From the NCBI GenBank assembly GCA_016714165.1, contig JADJNU010000001.1:372001-436000 (forward strand): a DNA stretch of 64,000 bases, read 5' to 3'. Of the stretch, positions 56,247 to 64,000 are shown piece after piece. A program made the position numbers and the translations under genes. The notes under the pieces were generated by a model. The model had not been told where the DNA came from. It did no database searches and was given only the letters and a program-made list of their open reading frames with translations. How positions within the stretch are numbered: the stretch's first letter is position 1; every line of letters begins with the position of its first letter. The stretch comes from Bdellovibrionales bacterium (GTDB taxonomy: Bacteria > Bdellovibrionota > Bdellovibrionia > Bdellovibrionales > UBA1609).

Positions 56247-57803
56247 TTAAGGCCACACAATCGGAAGAGCTTCGCTGAGGGCCAATTGCTGTACAGTCCT
56301 CCGATCTATCTTACCACTTGTAACATATGGAAATGGAGAGAGAAAATAGATCTTTCGTGGAACGGTCACCGGGGGTATTTCATGGGCCATCGATGCCAGA
56401 CAATCCTCCAATTTTGACTTTTCCATTTGTTGATCGATGACTCCGATAACGTGGTTGGGAGACGTGCGACTGTCTGAGAGGGCAATCAAGGAAACTCCCT
56501 GAGATCTCTGTGAAAAATAGTATTCGATTTCTTCAGCCTCTATTCTGATTCCTGCAATTTTAAGCTGCCAGTCTGTGCGTCCAAGAAAAATGACTTGCCC
56601 CTTTGCGTTTCGAGTTACTAAATCACCAGTGCGGTACCATAGTTGGAGGTTGTTTCCCCATCGAATGAATTTTTTTTGTGTATCTGGGACGTTTTCGACA
56701 TATTCTTTTGCTAGCTGCGGACCGGAGATCATCAGTTCTCCGCGTTTCCCGACTTCCTTGATCTCATTTAACTCCTCATCTACGATGGCGAACTGGTGAT
56801 CGAGGTAGCAATTACCGATAGGAATTCGTGATTCTTCCAGCTCAACATCCGAGATAACATACCGAAATACATTCACGGTTGCTTCGATGGGGCCATAAAG
56901 GTTTTCGATTCGTGAATTTTGAGCACAGGTCTTCCAGCGGCGGCAAACTTCCTTGTCGAGTGATTCGCCCGTAAATGTCGTGTATCGCAGAGAAGGTAGG
57001 GAATTGGCGTTGAGATCTATTCCTCTTTGAAAATTGAGTTGGACTAAGGTGGGGACTGATGACCAATAGGTGATGGAATTTTTAGAAATGAAATTGGCAA
57101 TATCGAATTTGTAACTATCTGCCAAGGGGTAGAGGGTAGCGCCATTGACAAAGGCTAAAAAAATATCGCTCAAGCAGGGATCAAAACTCAGTCCAAATGT
57201 TTGCGAGATTCGATCGCTTCGACTGATCAGATAATTTGAGAGAAAATTGGAAAGAAAGCTGGAGAAGTTCCCTCGTGTAATGCCAACACATTTTGGTTGC
57301 CCAGTGCTTCCAGAGGTGGAGAGGTAATAGCAAATTTTGTTGTGATCTTCCTTTTCAAGGTACTTGGTGTTAATCGAGCTTAAAATATCTTTGTCCGAAA
57401 AATTGACAAGAGAAAAATCACTTTCGTATTCCTCAAAGAATTTGGCGTGCCGTTCATCTAGGGAAGTGCAGGCAATGACGCTTTTGACTTGAAGTTTTTT
57501 TAGGAGATTTCCTTGATGAGAGAGAGATTTTGATTTGTAGATGGGAACGAAGGGGCGATGACTGAGCATGCAAGCGATCACCGACAAGTAGGCATCGATG
57601 CACTTCTCTCCATATATTCCGACCGATTCATTTGAAGAGGTGTTCTCGGTTAGAAAACTTGCCAGTTGGAGAGCTTTTTTAGTGAAGTCTCCGTAATTGA
57701 TAGAACTGGAGCCCTTGCGTTGAGAGAGGACGACAGCAGGGCTTTTGGCAATTTCGATCCCATTCTGCAGTATCGTTGTGAGGTATTCGGTTAATGTCGT
57801 CAT
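56247..57803 (-). CDS. AMP-dependent adenylation enzyme (DltA/NRPS A-domain-like)
   Basis: 518 residues. It activates a carboxylic acid, probably an amino acid, as acyl-AMP for transfer to a thiol carrier. The core motifs are in order: STSGSTGQPKCVGITRGN (P-loop), FGLSFDPCLSDIFLAF (substrate-pocket motif), NLYGPIEATV (A5), YRTGDLV (A7), GRTDWQLKIAGIRIEAEEIE (A8) and the catalytic Lys in TSGKIDRR (A10). The size and single A-domain form match DltA and stand-alone NRPS adenylation enzymes. It is encoded 15 bases after the MBOAT-like gene, like dltA next to dltB. No carrier protein gene is seen. The start ATG 57803 has no strong ribosome site. Substrate unknown. Confidence 0.78.
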   Translation of the reverse strand: MTTLTEYLTTILQNGIEIAKSPAVVLSQRKGSSSINYGDFTKKALQLASFLTENTSSNESVGIYGEKCIDAYLSVIACMLSHRPFVPIYKSKSLSHQGNLLKKLQVKSVIACTSLDERHAKFFEEYESDFSLVNFSDKDILSSINTKYLEKEDHNKICYYLSTSGSTGQPKCVGITRGNFSSFLSNFLSNYLISRSDRISQTFGLSFDPCLSDIFLAFVNGATLYPLADSYKFDIANFISKNSITYWSSVPTLVQLNFQRGIDLNANSLPSLRYTTFTGESLDKEVCRRWKTCAQNSRIENLYGPIEATVNVFRYVISDVELEESRIPIGNCYLDHQFAIVDEELNEIKEVGKRGELMISGPQLAKEYVENVPDTQKKFIRWGNNLQLWYRTGDLVTRNAKGQVIFLGRTDWQLKIAGIRIEAEEIEYYFSQRSQGVSLIALSDSRTSPNHVIGVIDQQMEKSKLEDCLASMAHEIPPVTVPRKIYFLSPFPYVTSGKIDRRTVQQLALSEALPIVWP

Positions 57804-57818
57804 CGATAAATCCCCAGG

Positions 57819-59186
57819 TTACGAGACCACACGAAGAGCGTAGGGATAAATGTAAATTTCAATCGCTGGAAAGATCATGGATATCAAAAAGTGGTTAATT
57901 GCGATCGATGCCCATTGAAAGATTGGATGAGAGTATTTCCTGAGCAAATGACTCCATAATGTTGCTCCAAAAATGATTAAAATGAGCCAGAGGCTCGCCC
58001 AGGAAATAGAAAATACCAAACTGGAAAGCAAATTCAATGGAGGAGCTCTCAGCTCTGGGACAAGAAGCGCATAGAATGAGCGGATAAAAATGTCCTGAAA
58101 GAGCATCATGTGAATGATAACCAAGACAAAGGAAGCAAGAATTGCAAAAATATAGTTCCGAAAGAGGCCGAATAAGGGAATGTAAATATGTCGAAAAAAG
58201 AACTTGTAGAGATAGGTTGAGCCCCTTTGCCAGGTTTCCATAGGTGTTTTGGCGAGAATCATAAAATAGGAGGGGTCGGGACAGTTGACGCCAAACAAGC
58301 GTGACATGCCCGCCAATTGGCTAAAACTGGCGATGAGAAAGAGGATGAAATAGGTGTAGTGTCCGAAAATGGCTCCGAGTCCTTGAACATGAAGAGAAGC
58401 CAATAGGTTCTTTCCCAAAAATGCAATAGCAAAAAGAATAGCTCCAGTGTAACAATTCCAAATTCCTTTCCACCAAAGTTTTTTTTGTTCGACCTTTTCC
58501 AAACAAAAAGTGGTTTCTTCAGGCCACAAAGTACTCCAGGCGAAATTGGTTGGGACGAAAGCAAAATCCTCCTTCGCCGGAAGATTGACCGCCAATACCC
58601 AGTAGACAACAAAGAGAAGATACATCTGAGGGTGAAGAATCCAAAATAGTTTGAGAACCTGAGAATTATTTTTTGTGGCCGCTTCGTGAGCGAGTAGATA
58701 GCCAATGGCGAGAAAGAAGAGAACAAAAAGGGGAGCCCCAGCGAGCGCTAAAGAGCGACTTTTTTGAGAATATCGTAGCAAAACATATCCACCAAGGGCA
58801 CACAGAGGTATGGCTGCCATGCTCCAACCTGGTTCCATGATCCAGTAGCAAGCCAATACCCAAGAGAAAGTGAGAGTGAGGTAGCGCAAAATTCCAAACC
58901 AGGAAGTAGGGCAGTAATAGAACAATAAAGCCCCGGTGCAAAGTGCCGAATAAAGGATTTTTCTTTCCAAAAATAAATCAATACGAACTCCGAAAGGAGA
59001 AGGAGTCATAGCGAGCGGAAAGACGATGAGGTGATAGAATGCTCCTAGAAGGAGAATTGCAATGGCTGGAGCCCACTTCGCAGTGATGTTTCCCATTTTG
59101 AGGAACAGTTTTTCCTCAAGTTCTAAAAATTTCTTTTCTACCGAAATTGGAGAAATCATCCTTCGATTATCTGTAAGCATTTTCAA
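57819..59186 (-). CDS. Divergent MBOAT-like polytopic membrane protein
   Basis: 455 residues with about ten to twelve membrane helices. A weak MBOAT hallmark is visible in GMSRLFGVNCPDPSYF, then METWQRGSTYLYKFFFRHIYIPLFG, which resembles the conserved fWrRwH..l..wl.d+.YIPL motif of DltB-type acyltransferases. The usual invariant His may be the one in LVIIHMMLFQ, but I am not certain. DltB moves an activated acyl group across the membrane, and its gene here precedes an adenylation enzyme gene, as in dlt operons. It starts 74 bases from the divergent unknown gene at 59261. If MBOAT is wrong, it is just a polytopic transporter-like protein. Moderate confidence. Confidence 0.5.
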   Translation of the reverse strand: MKMLTDNRRMISPISVEKKFLELEEKLFLKMGNITAKWAPAIAILLLGAFYHLIVFPLAMTPSPFGVRIDLFLERKILYSALCTGALLFYYCPTSWFGILRYLTLTFSWVLACYWIMEPGWSMAAIPLCALGGYVLLRYSQKSRSLALAGAPLFVLFFLAIGYLLAHEAATKNNSQVLKLFWILHPQMYLLFVVYWVLAVNLPAKEDFAFVPTNFAWSTLWPEETTFCLEKVEQKKLWWKGIWNCYTGAILFAIAFLGKNLLASLHVQGLGAIFGHYTYFILFLIASFSQLAGMSRLFGVNCPDPSYFMILAKTPMETWQRGSTYLYKFFFRHIYIPLFGLFRNYIFAILASFVLVIIHMMLFQDIFIRSFYALLVPELRAPPLNLLSSLVFSISWASLWLILIIFGATLWSHLLRKYSHPIFQWASIAINHFLISMIFPAIEIYIYPYALRVVS

Positions 59187-59260
59187 TAGCGCAATCTCTG
59201 AATAGACTTTCCTGCATGAGGAGCTTCTGTTAAACTTGACTTCAATTTTCGGAGCGGAAC

Positions 59261-59959
59261 ATGGCGAAAAAACTAGATTTGAGTCGAGTTCAAAATATGT
59301 TCTACCTTCATGGTGGTCTCAAGGCTGAGGTGTTCTTTGGATCCTTGGAGGAGGGGCCGAAGCTGAACTATCGCCGGAGTTTAAGGGTGATATCGGCTCA
59401 GCAGTCTTTGATATTGGAAGGTATTTACTGCAGGATCTCAGATGGTCAAGTCGAGGTAAAATCCAAGACAGAGTTTAGGGCGGGGAAGATTGTGAGCCAC
59501 TCGGTCGAATATTTTGGTTCTGGACAAAGAGTCGAACTAAAATCCTTCTTCACTGGGTGGTTCCAGCGTTTGTCGAGTTATCAGCCTTCTGGATGCAAAG
59601 TCCAAAGATTTTTTGGACGAGATCATGTGTCACTGGCCTACTTCTCCTGGTTGAGCCCTGAGTTGTCGATGCTTTTGGATATGAAGAAATCTCTTGAATG
59701 TAACTTGATCCGAATGGAACAAGTTCGGGCGTATCCGATTAAGGTTGTGCGAGAGGAGTCGTTATCCTCCTCGCAGGTATCTTGTTTGCGTATGTATTCC
59801 CGAAGAAATGATTTGGAGTTTCCGGAAACACTCCTGACTTTTGATCGTCAGACAGGTCGATTGCTTCAGACCAAGGGCTATATGTATCCTCCCCCTCATG
59901 TGGGACGGATGGTTCTGAGTTACCCTCACTTAGGTGAAGTCCAGAATACCGCGCATTGA
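59261..59959 (+). CDS. Conserved hypothetical protein in the biosynthetic cluster
   Basis: 232 residues, predicted soluble, no signal peptide. It looks like a mixed beta protein (NYRRSLRVISAQQSLILEG, SKTEFRAGKIVSHSVEYFG) with a basic, aromatic middle (FFTGWFQRLSSYQPSG) and a DxxxG-like FGRDHVSLAYFSW. GGAGCGG lies seven bases before ATG 59261. It is the first rightward gene of the cluster, with the divergent promoter region shared with the MBOAT-like gene, and is followed 70 bases on by the PLP decarboxylase gene. No known family recognised. Confidence 0.55.
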   Translation: MAKKLDLSRVQNMFYLHGGLKAEVFFGSLEEGPKLNYRRSLRVISAQQSLILEGIYCRISDGQVEVKSKTEFRAGKIVSHSVEYFGSGQRVELKSFFTGWFQRLSSYQPSGCKVQRFFGRDHVSLAYFSWLSPELSMLLDMKKSLECNLIRMEQVRAYPIKVVREESLSSSQVSCLRMYSRRNDLEFPETLLTFDRQTGRLLQTKGYMYPPPHVGRMVLSYPHLGEVQNTAH

Positions 59960-60030
59960 ATACTGCGCATTCTTGATGAGACTTCTCTCGGGTGGTACGA
60001 TGGTTCTGTCAAACGCAATGAGGAAGGGCC

Positions 60031-61352
60031 ATGATTCCTCTTTTTGCCCGACGATATGCTTCGTGCTCTAGGGGCGAGACTTGGGGTCAGATGAATCGCA
60101 TTTGGTATGAAAGCATTATTGACCAGGCGGAGAAGTCAGATAAAATTTTTTCTCGTGGTCGTCCCTTCTTTCTTTATAATCCCTCTGTTGCTGTTGAAAA
60201 TATCCTCGCAATAAGGAAGGCTTGGAGTGGATCCTCCCAGGCATCAACGAAGGTCTTTTTCTCGGTTAAAGCGAATCCAAATCCCGAAATATTGAAGGAA
60301 TTAGAATCGGTTGTTGATGGGTATGACGTTTCATCCGAAATGGAATTTGATTTGCTTCTTCGTTTGGGGATCGGGGGCAAACGAATCACTCTCTCCGGTC
60401 CTGCGAAAACAGATCGCTTATTGAAAAGGCCTTAGAGCAAAATGTCTACGGGATTCATTTTGATTCAGAAGAAGAATATTCCGCCTACAAGCGGTTGAAG
60501 GAGAATGATTTGTCTCAGTCGCAGAGTCGACTGACTATGAGACTAGCTCATGGCAAGATTGGGTCCCATAAATTAGGTTTCTCAGATGAAAATTTGAGTG
60601 GCATCCTCAAAGAAATAAATGATCAAAGTTGTTTCGGGTTTCATATTTATCTGGGAAGAGAATCTTTCAGCGCGCCGGTTGTTCGCTCAGTTATCGAAAA
60701 GGCAACCGAGTTTCGGCAAAGATTCCCGCTAGCCTTTCACAGAGAATTTGAACTTTTTTTGGGAGCAGGATTTCCAAGCGCCAACTGTGGCTTGGTTGAA
60801 GATCTCCGATTGGTGTCGGCAGATCTTCAAGCCCCGTATCCGGTTCACCTCGAAATGGGGCGCTACATCATGAATACGGCAGGTATCTATGGGACGCGGA
60901 TACTGGCGGTGAAGATTCGGCCCAAGGGGAGAGCTTTTGTGATTATCAATGGGGGACTTCAGCATCTGGCGGCAAATCTGGTTTCTCCGCGCTATGGGCG
61001 AAGGCATCTCAATTGCTTATTGAGGTTCGACCGACCTGGTAGGCTGAAGGGTGGCGATAGTCGTGAGTATGATATCTATGGATCCCTGGGAATTTGGAAT
61101 GACTGCATCCTTCCGGAGGTGTCTTTGCCTCAGAGCGTGGAAAGAGGCGATTGGTTGATCTTTTTTCCGACTGGAGCCTATGGTTTTACGGCCGCTGCAA
61201 ACCAGTTTATTGGACCTCCGCGAATAGATGAGTGGATGGTCAGAGGTGGCGGTGAGAATTTTGAACTCAAGGAGGTTTCTGCTTCTCATCTTGTTCCCTA
61301 CCAATTAGCCTTCTCAAATTTGGAGAGGAGTCCTTGTGAACTTCTCCCTTAA
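60031..61352 (+). CDS. Group IV PLP-dependent decarboxylase (one frameshift)
   Basis: About 440 residues after repair. Fold-type III (alanine-racemase-like) decarboxylase family, which includes diaminopimelate, ornithine and glutamyl-ACP (BtrK-type) decarboxylases. The N-terminal FSVKANPNPEILKEL holds the PLP-binding Lys, then YDVSSEMEFDLLLRLG. The second half has FHIYLGRESFSAP, FLGAGFPSANCG and GIYGTRI..VKIRPKG. A base is missing near 60416-60430 (AAAA run), joining RLLK to KALEQNVYGIHFDSEEEY. ATG 60031 follows AGGAAGG; ATG 60091 is possible. A second, partial paralogue is at 63755. It is overlapped by the next gene at GTG 61336. The substrate is unknown; with an ATP-grasp partner, the aminoacyl-carrier route of butirosin is a useful comparison. 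Confidence 0.78.
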
Positions 61353-62394
61353 AGTAGACGGAGAGACGAACTCTGGGGAGCTTTGTGATCTTTTTGGTTC
61401 TGAGTCCAAATATCCGAGCGAATACTATTTTTGGCAGGATCGTAAACCAGATTTTTTTGCCTTTTATAGCCATCTGAAAACTCAGCCTGCCACCTATCTG
61501 AAGTGGATAGATGCGAAGGGAAGAACGCGGATTTGCTTTGGCGTCATACCCATAGGTGAAATGCAGGGGTCGCCAATTTGTTATCTCACCGATTTTTTTG
61601 CGGACCCTGCAATACGAAACTCCAAAGAAGTCTGGAGATTTGTGGAAGCAAGCTGTCACTTTTTCCGAGAGAATTTTCAAACATCTTTGTGTTGGGGCTT
61701 GGAGAATCGTCCTGGTGTACTTCGGGGATTCTCGAGGATGCTCGCTCGAGTTGGTTTTGGCTTTAAGTATTTTGGACTCTCTCTTATGAGAGAGTTCTAT
61801 TTATCTGGAGAGAGAAGCACCCAGTACCAGGCATCCTTGGAGAAAGTTGAGAGGCTGGAAGGCAAAGAGATTTTGAATAGCCCAGATGTCTTTTCTTTCT
61901 TAAAGTTCGCCCCAGAGAACAGACCAATATTTGCTCCCTCTCTGAGTATTTCAGGCTTGGATAAATTGCTGAAAACTGATCCAAATCTGACAATTATAAA
62001 ATATCCCTCCTCGGTTAATAGAAATAAATGTTTGCTTCTCGTTGACTTTGGAAAAGTCCGAAAACTATGTAGCACCGGTAAAAAGTCAGAATTGATGAAA
62101 GGTCAATCCTGGGGGGATGAATTGAGGCAGTTAATCGTGAGTCCTATCGGACCGATTGACGAGAGTGATTCAACTTTAGTGCGGGCAGCCTTCGAGTTTG
62201 CAAACTTGGGGAAGTATGATCTTCTTAGTCTTCGCGATATGAAATTGGGACATGAATTTGCTCAGATGAAGAGGCAACTTGTTTATTCACGCAGAGCCTT
62301 TGCCCTTTACTCTCAACTTCATCCTCACTGGCCACAAATTTTTCAGGATGTTAGGCCCGAGACTCGTATCAACTTGGAATCAAGCTTCCTATGA
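61336..62394 (+). CDS. GNAT/FemAB-like acyltransferase, putative
   Basis: 352 residues. The N-terminal half has the order expected of a GNAT-type acyltransferase: RTRICFGVIPIGEMQGSPI, then DFFADPAIRNSKEVWRFVEAS and RGFSRMLARVGFGFKYFGL, with a second GNAT-like half (residues about 190-350). This two-lobe shape is like FemAB/leucyl-tRNA transfer enzymes, but no conserved motif clinches it. GTG 61336 has GAGAGGAG five bases upstream and overlaps the end of the decarboxylase gene; the stop overlaps the next ATG by four bases (ATGA). It is thus embedded in a tightly packed operon with the ATP-grasp gene. Role inferred from position. Confidence 0.5.
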   Translation: MNFSLKVDGETNSGELCDLFGSESKYPSEYYFWQDRKPDFFAFYSHLKTQPATYLKWIDAKGRTRICFGVIPIGEMQGSPICYLTDFFADPAIRNSKEVWRFVEASCHFFRENFQTSLCWGLENRPGVLRGFSRMLARVGFGFKYFGLSLMREFYLSGERSTQYQASLEKVERLEGKEILNSPDVFSFLKFAPENRPIFAPSLSISGLDKLLKTDPNLTIIKYPSSVNRNKCLLLVDFGKVRKLCSTGKKSELMKGQSWGDELRQLIVSPIGPIDESDSTLVRAAFEFANLGKYDLLSLRDMKLGHEFAQMKRQLVYSRRAFALYSQLHPHWPQIFQDVRPETRINLESSFL

Positions 62395-63762
62395 AAACGT
62401 CTTTTGAGAAGATCGCATTTGTTAATTTGGGACTGGATCAGAATTTCGATAAGCTTAAACTATTGCAAACCCTATTTCCAGCTCGAGTTCCAGCCTCAGA
62501 GAGACTTGTTTTGAGTCAACTGGATATGAGCCTGTATTTGGTGTCGCAAAACGGTTTAGGAATCGGATTTCAAAAGCCAGAGGGGGACTTGTCTTCCTGG
62601 TTAGACAGGATGAAAGTTCGGGTTCCAAGAGTGCTCAGTTTGAAGACAAATCCCTACTTTATCACCCAGTGGATGGAAGAATTGAAAACTGAATTATTGC
62701 GTCTCGACTACGACATTCTAGGGGCGACGGCAGAGCTGGCGGGCCTCTCTGACCTCGAGAGCGAACTGATAGAAACCTTTAAATTGCGGGCACCCAAATT
62801 TCAGGGGCATTCGGTCGATTTTTTTTCCAGGGTCAATTCGAAGAGCTTTTTGATTGAGCTGTGTTCGCAGTGGGGGTGTGCGTTTCCGAAGACTGTTTTG
62901 ACGAACACAAGGTCTTTGAATAGGGAAATAAAACAGTGGACTGGACAGTTTCCCCTATTTATCAAATATGAGCACAGTTCGGGAGGAGGAGGGACTTTTG
63001 AAATTGCGGATAGCCAAGATGTTTCATTTATCAAATACATTGATAGGCATAAGAGTGACCTGGGGGATGGAATTTGGCTCCTGCAAGAAAAAATTTCGGC
63101 GAAAAAGCAATTCAGCTGTCTGTGTGAAGCCAATTCCTCCCCATCTCTAAAATGCGTTATGGAAGTCGAGTACAATTCTCATGGCTATTCTTCGCGCCAT
63201 AAGATGGTCAGTCCCAATGAAATAATCGATTTTTTTCCTGAACTGAGCGGAATTGCTGATCGTATCGTGGGAGTCCTCGAGGGCTTACCAGGGGCTATTT
63301 GGATTTGATGCTATTTTATCTGAGAGTGGAGATTTGTTTCCAATCATTGATCTGAACGTCAGAATGAATAAGGGACATTTAATTCTCAAGGCGGCTGAGC
63401 AATTTCGGATCGATTTGGCAGATATTTATTCCGTGCGAATAAGAGAAACTGGGTTTCGATTTTCATCGTTCGCGGAACTCTGGGGGCAAATTTGCCAGCG
63501 ATTGAATCTCGATGAGCAGGGACTGTCTCCAGGGGGTCAGTTTGTCATTCCCTATTTGACCTCAGGAATTGTTGATTCGAGCCTATCAACAAACGGGTCA
63601 TCGCAGAATTTTAGAGAGGGTCCATTGGTACGGTCTCCCGTTGAGTTGACTTGTTTTTTTGGTCACAAAAATTCGTCTGAGGAGGAGTCGATCATATGGA
63701 GAGAGAGGGCGATCGAAAAAATATCTAAAATCATGAAAGGGTGGCTCAAAGGTGATGTCTGA
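62391..63762 (+). CDS. ATP-grasp carboxylate-amine ligase (one frameshift)
   Basis: About 456 residues after repair. ATP-grasp enzymes form an acyl phosphate and join it to an amine or thiol. The nucleotide-binding segment GQFPLFIKYEHSSGGGGTFE holds the ATP-binding Lys and glycine-rich loop; DGIWLLQEKI is the adenine-site strand; the metal-binding Asp-Xaa-Asn-Xaa-Arg motif is in PIIDLNVRMNKGHLI. A single extra G near 63283-63285 must be removed to join VLE to AYQGLFGFDAI. It starts at ATG 62391, overlapping the GNAT-like gene by four bases, and overlaps the second decarboxylase gene by eight. The nearest known parallel is BtrJ, which loads glutamate onto a carrier protein, but that is comparison only. 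Confidence 0.72.
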
Positions 63763-64000
63763 TATCCGTTCTCATTTGTCTGCAAAGCAGTGGAAAACTT
63801 TATTCAGCCACGAAAAACCATTTTTTTTGTATGACTTTGGAAAAATTCGATCTAATCTTTCCTTTATCCGGTCCTATTTAAAAGGACTTATTGACCAGAA
63901 GTGCAGTATTTATTTTTCTACCAAGAGTAATCCGAATAATTTTTTACTTAAGTGCCTGATTCCAATCATAGATGGATTTGATACGTCTTCAGAAATAGAG
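63755..64000 (+). CDS. Second group IV PLP-dependent decarboxylase, partial at the right edge
   Basis: At least 82 residues; the gene continues past the window end. It is a paralogue of the decarboxylase at 60031: HEKPFFLYDFGKIRSN aligns with RGRPFFLYNPSVAVEN, and IYFSTKSNPNNFLLKC with VFFSVKANPNPEILKE, keeping the PLP-binding Lys, and GFDTSSEIE with GYDVSSEME. ATG 63755 overlaps the ATP-grasp stop by eight bases. Having two such enzymes in one operon suggests two different decarboxylation steps or a heteromeric enzyme. Identity is good; the rest of the gene must be read from adjacent sequence. Confidence 0.72.
   Translation, partial: MSDIRSHLSAKQWKTLFSHEKPFFLYDFGKIRSNLSFIRSYLKGLIDQKCSIYFSTKSNPNNFLLKCLIPIIDGFDTSSEIE

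Noticed and set aside
1..64000. CRISPR arrays, insertion sequences, tRNA or rRNA genes
   Set aside because: No direct-repeat/spacer array, transposase, tRNA cloverleaf or rRNA-like stretch was recognised while reading; a short tRNA could still be missed by eye.

Overview
The window comes from a Gram-negative, diderm chemoheterotroph, most likely a member of the Bdellovibrionota (Bdellovibrio-like or a relative). This is inference. It rests on a KDO transferase and a heptosyltransferase (LPS core), many signal-peptide lipoproteins and outer-membrane barrels, a DUF3015 protein, a FabMG-like reductase, a DUF4105/Lnb-like protein fused to a barrel, and a flagellum-type stator. No rRNA, tRNA, CRISPR array, insertion sequence or prophage was recognised.

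Layout. 1-1070: start of a leftward acetyl-CoA synthetase. 1277-9790: two tandem paralogous modules, each an outer-membrane barrel overlapping a large lipoprotein. 9858-12775: a YceI-like protein, a membrane protein and a FabMG-like protein. 13169-18641: a third barrel plus giant lipoprotein pair. 18651-23925: small lipoprotein, LPS core genes (waaA, heptosyltransferase), icd and a HAD hydrolase. 24164-28709: a compact operon of PEGA/TPR lipoprotein, MotA, MotB, a protein that looks like FliF C-terminus joined to FliG C-terminus, and a small barrel, with no flagellar genes nearby. 29004-35900: a giant Ig/NHL lipoprotein, an M16 protease with a membrane and C-terminal domain, and a secreted MsrB-MsrA fusion. 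36108-47134: a surface cluster with an FG-GAP protein, a LamG/c-heme protein, a DUF1501-like Tat protein and several c-type cytochrome lipoproteins, around a leftward N2227-type methyltransferase. 47224-54866: unknown secreted proteins, DUF3015, the Lnb-like protein, an alpha/beta hydrolase lipoprotein and a response regulator. 54894-64000: an exported RelA/SpoT-type HD protein, then a probable biosynthetic cluster with an adenylation enzyme, an MBOAT-like protein, an unknown protein, two group-IV PLP decarboxylases, a GNAT-like protein and an ATP-grasp ligase. The cluster runs off the right edge.

Two regions are the best candidates for undescribed systems. The Mot/FliF-FliG operon could be a stator-driven rotor that is not a flagellum. 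The 56-64 kb cluster combines DltA/DltB-like enzymes with butirosin-type ATP-grasp and decarboxylase enzymes, suggesting an amino-acyl modification or small-molecule pathway.

Caution on sequence quality: nine otherwise intact genes are each split by a single-base frameshift, mostly a missing base in a short homopolymer. I annotate them as whole genes and read most of the frameshifts as likely sequencing errors. Start codons were chosen from ribosome-binding sites and signal peptides, and several differ from the longest reading frame.
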